Shown: positions 1-36,460, counted from the stretch's first letter. The stretch is DNA of 64,000 bases from Lota lota (GCA_026745465.1 JACYXH010000319.1:141501-205500), one strand, 5' to 3'. Notes: generated by a model from the sequence alone, not told the origin. Numbers and translations are program-made.

Positions 1-1006
1 GGGGTATTGAATGTCCTCAAGTGAAAAAGGACGTTGATGACTTAAGACGGTGCTGCCTTGGAGGAATGAGCGTGAAACCAAGGTTGCAAATGGAAATGAC
101 CTCCCAGTTTGTGCAGGCACAGCATAAACTAGCTAAGTACTATGCTGGCGGCCCCCATGCAGACTAAGCTCAAATGGGATTGAATAAGATCTAGTCTAGT
201 TGCACTTCTATAGATCATCAAATGACATCCGCCCTCAGTCCTTGGAGAAATCAACCCCATTCAGTGAATATGCTAAGTGAAACACTCACTCACAAGTGAC
301 AGTAGATTGAAGAAGATATTGATCTGTGATTTAAGACCAATACATTTGATTGCCTGCTCAGATAGACCGGTTGATATTGTGATGAAACTCTCCAAAACGT
401 TGGAGAGTTTCCACACGTTTTGGAGCACCACGCCTTATTTGTGTGCTGTAATGTTCCCACTCTGCTCCAGCCTGGTATGAAACCCTGAGGTGATTTGTAG
501 TGGGGCAGCCGCGGCGGGTATCCGCTGGGGAATAATGGAATGTCAACAAGAAGTGGATTTCTGGTTCATCGATTCCAAGGGAGTCAGGCTTCGTTAGCCC
601 CTGAGCTGCTAGTCTTCTGAGGAATGGAAATATCAGGACACACAGATGGCATGGCTTTTTTTTTTTTTGTGCATGCTACCCCATCTTTTGAAGAGCGACA
701 TCCAAAATATGAAAAAGTAAAGGGGGGGGGGGGGGGGGGGGGGGGGGGTGAGTCACACACGCGCACACACTTCATTTTGGCACACAACATTTTGGCAAAG
801 TAGCAGTGCCTCTTAATTCTGAATCCTGTTTAACTGTAGTCTCCAAAATGACAAGAAGACAGATTCATATAAAATACCCAGCAGCATCAATTGGCAGCAA
901 TGAAGTCTCTAGTTTTGTAAGCTTCTTGTTATATTCCACTTTTGCTTTCAGCAGATCACTATGTGCCATTTTACTGTAGAATCGGAAACACTTATTTTTC
1001 TTCTTC
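1..1006. other. Upstream of recognised dgka exons; no gene seen
   Basis: I see no exon matching the missing dgka N-terminus (about 50 residues) here. The stretch is ordinary AT-balanced DNA with a poly-G run at 722-748 followed by a short CA-rich stretch. It is probably dgka intron or 5' flank, which is inference from the truncated start of the gene model. Confidence 0.5.
722..748. repeat. poly(G) run, 27 nt
   Basis: An uninterrupted G run is read directly. Such runs recur through the window in both orientations (G at 11251-11274 and 17647-17674; C at 13768-13794, 15202-15226 and 17917-17977). Confidence 0.95.
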
Positions 1007-1599
1007 TAAAGCCCCCTTCACATGATCAGGGCAAAATACGCTCTGCGCTAGCGCTTCCATTGTTTTCCTATGGGGAGAGCCTTCGCTCCCAACTATGCGG
1101 TGCGTTACCTTTGGCGTCGCGCACCGCGCAAAATTGCCCAAAATTGAAGCTAGCGCATTGCGTTTTTTGCGCTCAAAGTTCAAATTATTTCAACTTTGAC
1201 CTTGTTTGCGCTGACCTTTTCAAAGAGCAACCAATACGATAACAGCTGTGTGTGACGGAGCCAGAGGCGACACAGAATGTTATGTTGTCAACATGTCGTC
1301 GTGGATCCTTAGCTCTCTGACCTTTTTCAAGACGAGGCAACAACGTTTCATGCACCCAACCTCTTCTTGACTCCCGTTGTTTTCGTCGCCGTCTGATCAG
1401 AATGGCAATTGCAAGGGCCTTCTTTTGAACAACATTTAAATACATCGTGTGTAATGTCGTGTGTAATCTTTCCTTGTAATTTGATGCCTATAAACGGTTG
1501 ATGACGTGCGCCTGCGCTGCGCTTCATCGTGAGAAAGGGGGCTTAATGGAAGCGCTAGCGCAGAGCGTTTCTGCCCTGATCACGTGAAGGCAGCTTTAA
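1007..1599. mobile_element. Non-autonomous DNA transposon (MITE-like) with ~55-bp TIRs
   Basis: The left end (from 1007, TAAAGCCCCCTTCACATGAT) and the right end (to 1599) are inverted copies of each other over about 55 bp with a handful of mismatches. Both include the core CTCTGCGCTAGCGCTTCCATT-type segment. The ~590-bp interior is rich in GCGC/TTGCGC motifs and has no transposase-like reading frame. A TAA/TTA trinucleotide at each edge would fit a PIF/Harbinger-type target duplication, but that is only suggestive, so the superfamily is unassigned. Confidence 0.7.
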
Positions 1600-1839
1600 G
1601 TATTTAAGCATAACAACACTTCCAGCTCAAACAATTGTTTCAAGGTCATTAAAGTAACAGAAAATACATAATTGTTCCTCATAAAAATCTATAATAATAG
1701 TTCATCATATAAATTGCACATTTCAAAACAAAAGTGCATCAAATCGAACCAAGAAAGAACCATCGCGGATCGAAACCATAAAAGCTGGCATGGTTAAACC
1801 ATCGGACGCCAACACAATGTCTGCCCCGTCTCTTAACAG

Positions 1840-14890
<13,051 letters not shown>

Positions 14891-16320
14891 ATGCCATCAC
14901 ATTGGTGACTATTAGACATTTACCGACCAGTGGCTGAAATATTTCTCTTTGGTAGATTTCTGTTTTAAATGTTTACGCTGAATACATAACGCTGAATGCG
15001 GTGATAAAAAGTATGTATGCACTTCGGAACCTCCTGTGCTCCTATCATACTGAATCAATTAAGCATGACATGCCATTTATGAATGCACTCCTGTATTATC
15101 AATGTGGCCTTTTAGAAATGTATACTCATGGTCTTCTTTCATGGAGATATTATTTTGACCAAATTTGACTTCTCTGTTGTGGTTTCATTTGAATTTTTGA
15201 ACCCCCCCCCCCCCCCCCCCCCCCCCAATTTCTTACAAATGTGTGACACATTTACCGCAACTCTGTATGACCATCTGAAGTATTACTTTGTCAACTGAAA
15301 GATGAAAGCGAAACTTCTAGCATGCTTCATGTGCCTTTGTATTGGGCCTTTTTGATAAAGTTCTCTGTTGTTTATGATTTGGTTAGTTAACCTACACGCT
15401 CTTAATGTAGTGGGAACATACTTCGGAGGGGACATCTAGAATAGCCTACCTCTTTCATCGCCGAAGTTGAGTTTGAACTGCTAGCGTTGCCAAATTAGCA
15501 TAGCTTGATTCGCTTGAGAAATAATTGGAAGTGTGTACATTTCAAGTCAACCTCAATCGCAGAAGGTTAACTTTAGCTTCAGTTGTGGCTGAACTTTATT
15601 TGGTTTGAAATTACCTTTCTTTAGAATTGTATTTGTATGTTTAGTTTGAATAGATTCATATATATATATATACTTGAATGGGTAGTAATTAAAGTTGGTT
15701 TACCATAGAATAGATGCCTGTACGATGCCGCAGCCTATAGATGTCTATGCCGCTTTGAATGTGCATGTGTACAGCAAAGCCATGCTGTATTTCATTTAGT
15801 TAGTTAGAATGTCTTCATTAATAAAATCATAATTTATATATTTTTTCAAAACATTTTATTTAAAATGGTCTGTAAACTGTTGTCTGTGTTTAAATGCTTT
15901 AATTTGCCACATCTTTTTCAAATAATATTGAGAATGTTGATATTATACTGTATTACTGAATCAAGGTTTTAATAAACCATGATAAACTTGTTTGGTTGCA
16001 ATTTATTTCTATCTATTTTTCAGTAACTTATGCTTATGGTAAGGGTTAGGTAACCCTTTTTTATTGGTGTCATTTGTTTCATGCATGAATCAGATGTAAT
16101 TTCCAGATCACTTATTTGAATGTTATTTGAAATATATACTATAAAGTGTACATTTCTAAATCCAAACATTTCATCGAAAGCACGAAATGTTTACATGCAA
16201 AGTGCGCACAGAGATTTTCCGACAAATGTGACGGAAACGGACACCCTCTATCCGAAGTCCCGCCCTCTCTCGCAAAATAACACTAATTTGGAGCAGCCCG
16301 TTACGTTCGTTCTGTAGTGA
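14891..16320. other. dgka 3' UTR and dgka-tamalin intergenic region
   Basis: Plausible poly(A) signals: AATAAA near 14886 (overlapping the stop), 15828 (TAATAAAATC) and 15970 (TTAATAAACC). The last is followed by T-rich sequence and is my preferred gene end (about 15990). A poly-C run lies at 15202-15226 and a short TA repeat at about 15658. The spacer before the tamalin promoter is only about 330 bp. Confidence 0.6.
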
Positions 16321-16339
16321 GATGGGGATGCCGGGACTT

Positions 16340-16528
16340 GGTTTGTCTCAGAGGCCCCGCCCCCGAGTGAATCACAAGGGGAAGCACTGCAGCTGCGCAC
16401 ATCCTGCTGGTCACAACCACACTGACGCGCACGCTGGGGTGTTCAGCACGTTTTGAGTCAGAATATACACACTTACTTACTTACTTGTCTGCACTTGGTG
16501 TCTTTACAAGTGGACCGTATTAGGCGCA
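16340..16528 (+). promoter_or_regulatory. tamalin proximal promoter / 5' UTR
   Basis: A GC box (GGCCCCGCCCCCG, about 16353-16365) lies ~165 bp before the start codon. I see no TATA box. TTACTTACTTACTTG near 16478 may be 5' UTR. Assigned by position and GC box only. Confidence 0.45.
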
Positions 16529-26575
<10,047 letters not shown>

Positions 26576-27403
26576 GCCCTCCTCCTCCTCCTCCTCCTCC
26601 AGAGGCAGGTTCGTCCCCGGGCTGAACCTGCCCCTGGAGGAGGAGGAGGAGAGCAAGCTCTGAGCCCTCCTCCTCCTCCTCCTCCTCCTCCTCCAGAGGC
26701 AGGTTCGTCCCCGGGCTGAATCTGCCCCTGGAGGAGGAGGAGGAGAGCAAGCTCTGAGCCCTCCTCCTCCTCCTCCTCCTCCAGAGGTAGGTTCGTCCCC
26801 GGGCTGAACCTGCCCCTGGAGGAGGAGGAGGAGAGCAAGCTCTGAGCCCTCCTCCTCCTCCTCCTCCTCCTCCTCCTCCAGAGGCAGGTTCGTCCCCGGG
26901 CTGAACCTGCCCCTGGAGGAGGAGGAGAGCAAGCTCTGAGCTCTCGAACCCCCTTTGTTTCGGCCGGACGCGGCGTCAACGCGCTCATAACCGCGTTGCA
27001 AACCCATCCGACTGGACGCAAAAGACTTTCCAAAGAATAGCCATTACAAAACCTTGCCAAAGACTAGAGAAGAGGCGGAAAGGAAAAGAGACCAAAGTCT
27101 AATTGATTGTTCATATCAGTTGCACCTTTTTTCCTACGCACGCCTCGGGAGGGAGGGGTCTTCATTCGGTGGGGTTCCTTTACACCTGGACATTTTTACG
27201 TTGTACGTTTCTTTGGTTGTTTTAAGTTATTTATTTATTTAGCTGATACTGATACATCTTAGACATTGTACTCTTGAAGTTTTATTTTGTCCTTTTTGAA
27301 TGAATGGTCCCTTGTAAAAGTCAGTTTTCAAGACAGAATTTTGTATAAAACATTTTTGGCTGGTTCCGTTTTGTCCTGATTTATCACCAAAGTCAAATTT
27401 TTT

Positions 27404-27409
27404 AATAAA
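27404..27409 (+). terminator. tamalin poly(A) signal
   Basis: AATAAA in TTTTTTAATAAATGTGG is followed by TG/T-rich sequence (TTTGTTTGTTTG). It is the first canonical signal after the stop codon and gives a 3' UTR of about 850 nt. Confidence 0.75.
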
Positions 27410-29990
27410 TGTGGTGCATTTTGGTTATGATTTGTTTGTTTGTTTCTTGTAGAACTTGTAAGAATGAGTCTTTTGTTCGAGATATTCACAGCGGTTTACT
27501 GAAACTAAAACCAACTCTTCCCTTCTGTGCGTAAATTCAGTGGTGGAGATTCCATCACATTCCATAAAAAAATAGTGCCCCTTCATCCGCATTCGTGAAC
27601 TCTTTGTGGCTACAGAAATGTTGTTGGCTACGCGTGTTTTCAAGGCTTTTAAATGCGGAGGCTCTTGTGCTGCCCCTGAACAGAGATGATTGTTGGGAGA
27701 ACGAAGAGGAATGTGTGGAGAAAGGCCTATGCCTGTAGTCCACACACAACCAACGCTGCCTAGCCCTTCACTTCCATGCATCCATGTTCCCATGGGTGGC
27801 TTGGATGACCACTGAGTGTGTGTGTGGGGTGGGGGGGGGTGGTGGGTGGTTGAGGGTGTGGAGGAGAAAGGGGGGGGTGGGGTCAGCTTTTCATTTGAGG
27901 GTCACAGCTGACCTTTGAGGTCACCCTTGGTCACTTGCTCACTTTTCTCGTTTGTGTGCCGCAATCCCCCACATTGTTCGCCGTCACTCATTCACACTCA
28001 CGTCGAGAGCGCTGATGATGGGGGGGGGCCTGGAATGTGAGCCATGTGCTGGAGCTGAGCTGTGTTGTCCTGGGCGGGGATAAGAGGACAGTTGGGGGTG
28101 GGAGTGGAATCTGACCTCAGGGTTTATCATCCACGTTAGTCGGTGCTTAAAACATGGGCTTGTAACAAATGGGGCTTTCAAAGTGAATGAAATAACGACG
28201 GGCTAACTAGGCGTGATGATTGTCTGCTAAAATCAACGTGTGAAAGGGCCATTTAATGGAGGTCTGAGACAAAGGCCTTGCAGTGAGCATTTGGCAATTC
28301 ATACAATGGCACATTAGAAGAGTGAGGAGCTAGCCAACAGTGCTTTAGCCATCAGCCCGCTGTAAAATGCCACTGTTTGTTCACAGCTTTGGGGATGCGT
28401 TTGTTCTGTCTTTGCACCAACAGGATAGGCCCGGACAGTCTACAACTGCTGCGATGAGTCCAATCAACAGTGCCTCCTTTTGTAAATACACTTGCGAGTA
28501 GAAATCGCAAGCACAACCTTATACTATATTTATATTTATACTATATTAGTATTTTGGATCATTTCAAAGCCAGAAGACTTCAGGACTGTCCCCCCGCTGT
28601 GATGCATTTGCTTCTCATTTGAGTTTCAGATAGAAAGTAGAAACTGTGTCTAATTTGACACGCTCTTACCAGTACTGGCAACCCTTCCCCGAAAATGAAT
28701 TTCACAAGCATACCATAATACAAGACCTTTAGAACCAAGGACAGGGCTCACGTGGGGTGAGTGTGGGCGGCTGGTGTGTGCGTTGTTGAGGTGTCTGAAG
28801 ATGTCACAATACATGCAAGCACAGGATGTGGGGCAAAAGCTGTGATGTCATTTACCAGATGTTCCATTTTTCAGACTGAACGAATATCTAAAATAGACAG
28901 TGTGTATACGTATGTGTGTGTGGTAAAGAAACAGACCACATGATGTGTGCAAACCCAATACAAGAACGGACACCTGGCCAAACGACAGGTGTTAAAACAC
29001 ACGGGGTGTGGGTGAGAAAAACACTATTCATCTCATTCTATTCATCATTTCTGAACAGCTAGTAATCAATCTGATCACTCATATAAACATTGTTTCATAG
29101 TGATTTATCATGGTTGCAGTTCCAAAGACATTCTGATGGAATGGATGGCCTTGAATGAGCATGAGGCCAAACTGCTAACAAGCTCAGATATATGAACCTC
29201 ATCGGTTATCTTAAAAATACAGCATATTAACTGCAAACAAAGTAATGCAAGCAATGTCATGTATTGTCATGTGATGAGAATAGTGAATGTGATCTTTTTA
29301 CTGTTAACATTTATGAATGAATCTACAATCGTATTGTGTGTATGCTGCGTTTCTTTGTATGTACACCCATTATTGTGTCACTATGTTGACTTATGCAGTT
29401 TGTGTGTGTGTGTGTGTGTGTTTGTGCACACGTGCATTTGTGTGTATGTGTGTGTGTTTGTGCATGTTTCTCCGTGCATGTGTGTGTCTATGTGTGTGTG
29501 GGTGTGTTTGCAGAGGCAATAACTGTAAATAAAGATGTTTGCTAAGACATTAAGCATAAAAGATAATGAAAGACAAATGTTTCTTCAGTTTCTGCTGCAA
29601 CGGTTGAATTGTGCTCGTTACCATGAACACACACACACACACGCACACACACACACACACACTCACGCACACACATGCACTCACGCACACACACACATAC
29701 ATGCACACACACACACACACACATCACCAACTTCCTGCTCAGCGAAGTAACAGGTGGGGCTGGCTGTTAATGTATATGGTTTTATTTCCGTGTACAGATG
29801 GGCAGGTTCCTTTAGCCTATGAACAGCTGGCAAGTAGCACATCTCAACAAACTGTTCAGACTCAACATGAAGAAAATGATCAATCATTGAATTATGTGTA
29901 CGTTAACATTTCATTGTTCATAATCAACCTAACCCGTACCCTTGTAATTATTATGTATTCAGGACTCTTATTGCATTACACTTCTGATAT

Positions 29991-30014
29991 TTATATATAT
30001 ATATATATAGTTTG

Positions 30015-30079
<65 letters not shown>
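29991..30079. repeat. (TA)n microsatellite, interrupted
   Basis: TA units are broken by TAGTTTGTAAA near 30010, then about 30 more units. Confidence 0.93.
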
Positions 30080-30081
<2 letters not shown>

Positions 30082-30278
30082 TGTGTTTCATTTAGTTTCC
30101 CTCTATTAGGCTGAGGACGTTATTGTCGCTACACGGAGAACAGCTGGTGCCTGGAGGGCATTAAGAAGGCTTGTTGCTTATCAAACAAGTTCCTCTTTTA
30201 TACCGGCTTTTAAAACGTGTGCGCCCACAAGCGTTAGATAGGGAAGCCGTTGGATGACGCTTTTCATTTCCTCTTTCA

Positions 30279-30302
30279 AACACACACACACACACACACA
30301 CA

Positions 30303-30346
<44 letters not shown>
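30279..30346. repeat. (CA)n microsatellite
   Basis: About 33 CA units with one CT interruption near 30303. Confidence 0.94.
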
Positions 30347-30347
<1 letters not shown>

Positions 30348-31154
30348 TTAAGCAGCATACATGATTGAATACCATATAACTGTATAGCAATACTAATTAT
30401 ACTACTCCTTCTAAAAATGATAATATATGTCAGTTGGTGAGGGCCAAAACGTCACGCAACGTCATTACAACCGAACCCCAAAGCATGGAATGTGTTAATG
30501 CTCAATATTCAAGAAAACAAGAATAAAAACGAGAACACGAATAAAATGAATAACACAAGTAAAAATTGAAGAAAATGTAGGATATCAGTAATGGTTACAA
30601 TGTGTATGTGCGATAACAGACCCTTTCCACAGAGAGATGTCATCCTAGGACACAGGTGTCACTCGTTACACTAGTCATGTGTCGGCTCCCTTCATGACGT
30701 TATCCTGTAACAAATGAGGAGACAAGGAAATGACACAAAGCCACAGTTGAAGAAGCCTTGAAGCCAGGCTGCCCCCAGGTTAACCCCATCCCTGAAAAGC
30801 TGTCCCTTCTGCCTATTAGCTAGTCCACAAGGACAGCCAGCCAGTCGGGGTGGGAGGTGGTCACACAACGTTGTGTAACACAAAGCTGGCATGGAATGAG
30901 GCTGAGGACAGCGTGTCTTTACTGTAGGAACAATACACAGAAAGAAAAAGCTGAAGGAAACAATAGAAGGAAATGACTGAATCCATGGCCTCAAATTATA
31001 TGCTTCACCCCAATTTTAAACCAACAACAATGTTTTGTTCAAATTCATCACCAATGACCTTGTTTGTTTCCTACATGGCCCTGAATGACAGGCTAACCAA
31101 ATTCAAGCATTTCTAGCATTCATATTCACTTGTATACATTTGACATATGAATTA

Positions 31155-31218
31155 TATTTACATTTACATTTAGGGCATTTAGTAGACGCTTTTATCCAAA
31201 GCGACTTACAATAAGTAC
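31155..31218 (-). repeat. V-SINE-like conserved segment, reverse copy
   Basis: TTTAGGGCATTTAGTAGACG followed by CTTTTATCCAAAGCGACTTA is the reverse complement of the conserved fish segment also seen at 13404-13450. Only the conserved part is clear. Confidence 0.75.
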
Positions 31219-31689
31219 GAATTGGTATCTACGCCTTGCCTGCAAGAAAGATAACAACACACATAACTCTTTCCGGTTTCCCAACAGGAAATGGTTGGGA
31301 TCAGGCTGTAGCAGGCATCTGGCATTTTCCGGAGCTGTTAAAGCAACAAAACACAGGGTTTACTCTATTATACAGTCATATAGACTACAGTGGGCTATCC
31401 TAATCCCCTACCAATAAACACCTAATCATGGTGGCCTGCTGACGTTCATCCTCTATGAAACCATAATTACTCTATGAAAACATGAGGGCCCGGTCTTCTG
31501 AAAGGATGAGGACTGACCGTTCTTCATTTCTAAGAACCCGCTCCCGGAAAGCAAAAAAAGGAAGGAGCGGAAAGAGAGTTTTCCGTTCCAACAAAACTAG
31601 ACAATCGCTTTGAAGTAACACTCTGAGTGCCAGTAACCACACGGAACAAGAAGAAAGACCCACAAAACGCCTTTGAAACCTTATTCATA

Positions 31690-31754
<65 letters not shown>

Positions 31755-32315
31755 ATAGTGAAGGCTTGACGACTCCAGGAGTTTCAGTCTGACTTTGGGT
31801 AGTTTTTTCCGTGTAGTTCATAATACACACACATTGTCTGTTGCACTGCTTAAACAACTCAAACGACTCATGTTGTAAGACCACGCGCCCTCTCCACAAC
31901 CATACACAGAAGACGTATGACTGAAATGATACCATGGGATATAATGACATTATTGGAGATGGCGTCATTATAATCGTAGTGTGAAATAATGTAAATGACT
32001 TCAGGGGGATTCTGAAAGCTTCGGTATTGGAATGAGAAAGAGAGAGGGGATGACGCGCAACATCAAGGCTTCTGAAAAGGCTGAAACAGCCTGAAAGAAA
32101 ACCAACATAGGAAGGTAAAAGAGGAAGCTTACGTGTGGTTTTTCTCGGTGTTGCACATGGTTTCTGCTCTGCTTTCATTGTCTGCTTTTTCCACTGCGTT
32201 CAGATCTCATGGTTTCTACGTTATCTTCTACGTTACGTTATCTACGTTAAGCTCGTTCTGAAGAAATGCAAAGCACACGTATCACATGGCCCACGCCTCA
32301 TCAGGTTATCTGGCG

Positions 32316-32445
32316 TCTCTCTCTCTCTCTCTCTTTCTCTCCCTCTCTCTCCCTCTCTCTCCCTCTCCCTCTCTTTCTCTCTATGTCTCTGTATATCTCT
32401 CTGTCTGTCTCTTTGTCGCTCTCTATTTTTCACTCTGTCTCTGTT

Positions 32446-32516
<71 letters not shown>
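32316..32516. repeat. (CT)n-rich polypyrimidine tract, 200 bp
   Basis: CT units with scattered CCT, TTT and GT interruptions in the first two thirds; the last 70 bp are nearly pure. Confidence 0.95.
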
Positions 32517-32518
<2 letters not shown>

Positions 32519-32811
32519 CACACTTAAACACACACAGAGTGTATACAGTTCCCTACTCACTCTTAAACATCAGCCCTTGACCTTGAGCCGGTCCAGGAAA
32601 CTTTGAGACAATAACACACCGCTATTTCATCAGTGAGCCGTATCTGGAAAAACAAGAGGAAATTCATCCAACACGAAGAGAAAGAGAACAAAAAAAAGGA
32701 TAAGAAAAAGAAAAAGAAGCGAGGCCAAACACAGCCAAGAGCCAACATGTGAGTCACTGATGGCCAGAGTCCCAGACCTGGAAGAGAATCAAAACAAAAA
32801 CATGCCATGAT

Positions 32812-32824
32812 GAGAGAGAGAGAC

Positions 32825-32879
<55 letters not shown>

Positions 32880-33001
32880 TAGATAAACAGAGAGAGAGAG
32901 AGAAAGAGAGAGGGATAGATGGATAGAGACCGAAACAGAGAGAGAGACAGACACAGAGAGTCAGAGACAGACACAGAGAGACAGAGAGACAGAGAGAGAG
33001 G
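32812..33001. repeat. (GA)n-rich polypurine tract, 190 bp
   Basis: GA units interrupted by CA and TA. It is inverted relative to the CT tract 300 bp upstream. Confidence 0.95.
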
Positions 33002-33814
33002 TTGCTGGAATAGCTCCAATGCTAACCTTTCCTGACTTGACCAAGTATTTGGGCCTCTCATGATGCTTCCTGACTCTGTTCCTGTGGGACCTCGGGGAAA
33101 ACGGTCCATCAGAACATTCGCCAACCCTGGGGCTCTCACCTTCTCTGCTGCTCACCGGCCCCCAGTACCGTGGAGTTCATCCGTGGGACTTATTCATCTG
33201 GCGGCCATCTTGGCTCTAAACGCTTGCTGGGTGGGGGGAACTGTTTTCAGTTCAGCTAGCATTCAGAACAAAGACTGTCTGAATATATTTTTTATGTATA
33301 CAGTGGGTTTTTTCTCCCTGGCTTTGATTAGCAAATCTCTGTATATGTAAATCCCATTGTTGTGCTCCAGGCAGAAATATATAAATATTAAATGATTATA
33401 AAACTATATATTTTTATTCTTATAATGTTTTGGCCATATATTTCATATGTTGATAACATGATGTCCCCTCTGATAATTATATATGATTTATTTTGTTCTT
33501 CCTTGTCCCCCTGAAGAATAACTCTCCCATGATATAAATTTGCAGGCCAATCCTTCCAGACCCAAAGTGTGGGTCTCTCACATGCACCCCACAGGCCCAG
33601 TGTGTGCGGCCCTCTGTCTATGGTCAAGGGATGGAGGAGGAATGTGTGAGTGGGTAGTCTCAAAGGCGACATTCTCGTGACCTTCACTACAATGACAGTA
33701 AAGAGTGTGTGTTCCCTGAGGGACAAAAGCCCAGCGGCACCATTCCCCAATAGCGGATGTGGAGGCATCATAAGTATTCTACATGTGCTTAGTGTAAAGC
33801 TCCTCTTCCAGTGT

Positions 33815-33817
<3 letters not shown>

Positions 33818-33883
<66 letters not shown>
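33818..33883. repeat. (GT)n microsatellite
   Basis: About 33 uninterrupted GT units. Confidence 0.96.
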
Positions 33884-33885
<2 letters not shown>

Positions 33886-34269
33886 GTCTGCGATTTAGTA
33901 TTGAATTATAGTTTAGTATTATGACTCCACAAGGATATCAGTTTCATACCTTGAACTAACCAATGCAACTTTGTCAAGTCTAAGTCTAAGAATGTTATGA
34001 ACTTGTTAAAATAAACATGATTGTGATCAATCATTAGCACAATGATGACACTACGCTACAGGATCATGGAAAATGTGCTGTCAGTTTCATTAGCGCCTGT
34101 GCTGGTAGTTTTGTCAACGGGTTAGTTAGATATGTTGCGATGCTACCATCTAGTGGTATACAGTGCTATCGCCAATTGATTTGACGGATATTTGCTTGAC
34201 ATACACGTCTGGCCTCGTGAGACACTCCTGATCTCGGAGCTACGGCTAACTAGGGCTAACTATCAGCTA

Positions 34270-34498
34270 GCCCCAGGCCCCAGCCCCCAGGCCCCAGCCC
34301 CAGCCCCAGGCCCAGCCCCAGCCCCCAGGCCCAGCCCCAGCCCCAGCCCCCGCCCCAGCCCCCAGGCCCAGCCCCAGCCCCCGCCCCCAGGCCCCAGCCC
34401 CAGCCCCCAGGCCTAGGCCCAGCCCCAGCCCCAGCCCCCAGGCCCAGTCCCCAGCCCCCAGGCCCAGCCCCAGCCCCAGCCCCCAGGCCCAGCCCCCG
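34270..34498. repeat. CCCCAG-type C-rich minisatellite
   Basis: About 230 bp of CCCCAG/CCCAGG hexamer-like units with irregular phasing. The minus strand is G-rich with runs of four to five G. Confidence 0.95.
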
Positions 34499-34833
34499 AA
34501 TAGGCCTTCATGATGGTGATAACAGGCAATAATGTGAGCAGCTCTAGCTTAATTTTAAGCTTCACATTTGATTAAATAAAAAAATAAAAACATTGAATAT
34601 TCTATTTTAAGACCTCTCTATTTACATATTACTTTTCTGATTTTGATTCTGATTCTGATTCTTTCCCTATCCTGGATGTCAATTCACCTGGATTTGGGGG
34701 AAATAATGCAGGAGAAAGCAACAAACAGGCATAGGACACCTCCTCCACCTTCCCTCAGAGGAACAGACCCAGCAAACGTGGCCGTGCTGTGGGTATGTGC
34801 AGGGGCATCCCACACTAATCCCACGTCGGCCCC

Positions 34834-34879
34834 GTGTGAGCTTGCTCCATGGCATCGATGTCATGGAGCAAGCTCACAC
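34834..34879. repeat. Perfect 18-bp inverted repeat
   Basis: GTGTGAGCTTGCTCCATG and its exact reverse complement flank a 10-nt loop that is itself nearly palindromic (ATCGAT). Confidence 0.93.
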
Positions 34880-36436
34880 TGATTCCTGTTTGGTTTAGCT
34901 CGCTCATTCTAACTGCAACACTGACTATTGTTTAGTTCAGCTCAAGTGGGAAGTAAGATGTACAATGTAAGAGTGCTACTATATTTAACTATATCACAAC
35001 ATATGTGTAATTGTCTCATTACCTTATTACGGCGGTTTTTAGGCTATATTGAGTCTATTTATGAATGTGCATCTATAGGCCTATATCTCATGACAAAATA
35101 ACCACCTCCTAAATATAATACACTAAAGAAACAAACAACAAGCGGAGTCGAATCCGATGCGTGTCGGCGCGGTAATGTAAGAACGCGTCCGCTCAGCAGG
35201 GGGCCCTCACTCTACTGTGTTGTGACGGATGCATGGCCGTGAGTGAAGTCGTGTAAACGGAAACGTCTGACGTCTCCAGTAAATAATGAAGTGAGCCATT
35301 TGCTGTGAAATGTGTAGCGTTTCATTGTGTATATGTTTATTCCCTTATTAGGATAAAGGCTGGAGCGATTTAAATTGAAAGTTAAGAGAGATGCAGATGC
35401 AAAAGACCCGCTTGGACTGCATAGGCTATAACAAATAAATATATTAACATTATGATGAACTAAATGTTTGAAACCCTCGAAGTTGACTGCCTGGCTCCAA
35501 CTTACAATAAAAAAGCCTTTTCCGACTAAGATAACCCCAATCATATAACTAAAAGCCGACAGATTTGCAAATGATACAAATACTATTTTCAAAATATCTA
35601 TTTATTTTCTCGTGACACCTCTTTTAAGTCGTGAGGCCTATGAAAGTGGAGGCTGATGACAGGGACCGTGGTGGTCGTAGCTCCCCGTGCACAGCGAACG
35701 TCCGCCGATCATCTGTCAAGAAGAGAAGTGCATCACACAAGTCTCGTTCGCAAGAGCTATTTTCGTAGGTCTTCAATACGGTGCTTCCTAATGGATCCGC
35801 ATCCGTTATCGCCAGAACATTGCAACTGGTCATCGGAACTGGCAAACAAGTGTAGTCCTAACAATCCTCTAGCAACTGGCCCACCAGAGCACAGGACAGC
35901 GCTGCACACTAACTGCATTCTATCAATATGCACACACGCACACACACACACACACACACGCGCGCGCGCCCTCGATCGTGCACAGGCTTTGAATCAATCC
36001 TAAGAAATCCCTCTTGATCAGAATCACGCGCTATGAAAGGTCCGGATGAAGAAGCACACTGGCAGACAGCTGGTCAACACAAATATAGCAGAGCAACAGG
36101 TGGTGGTGGAGCTCGACACGGAGACACGCGGGGCAATGCATAACGTGCGTGGCTTGAACCCACGGCTTCGCTGAGAGCACGTAGAGTTGGGTTTAGGACT
36201 ATGTTGGACGAGCGCCTGCAAAGATGGCCTGGTATAGCCTGGGCTACATAGGCCCTATTAAAATATTCACTTTGAAAGTGTCCAACTTTTTGAACATCAT
36301 ATGCAGCTTGCTGTTTTAACATTCACAACATGCCTATTGATCTCCAAATACATGTGATATTATTTAGCAATAGGTCTATTCCTACTTAGGAAATGAAATG
36401 TCTTACTTTTGTGTCTGAATATTGAGGTGTCTCCAT

Positions 36437-36460
36437 GCACCCACACACGCACACACACAC

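Larger units (their letters stand above)
27426..31154. other. tamalin-nr4a1 intergenic region, part 1
   Basis: No gene is recognised. A G-rich tract (about 27818-27885) could form quadruplexes. Simple repeats: TG-rich 29399-29513, CA-rich 29627-29722, (TA)n 29991-30079 interrupted once, and (CA)n 30279-30346. Confidence 0.65.
31219..34833. other. tamalin-nr4a1 intergenic region, part 2
   Basis: No gene is recognised. Contents: (TA)n 31692-31751, (CT)n 32316-32516, (GA)n 32812-33001, (GT)n 33818-33883 and a C-rich minisatellite 34270-34498. Confidence 0.65.

Noticed and set aside
36110..36200. tRNA-like B box (GGTTCAAGCC) on the minus strand
   Set aside because: No matching A box at proper spacing and no acceptor stem; could be a SINE relic at most.
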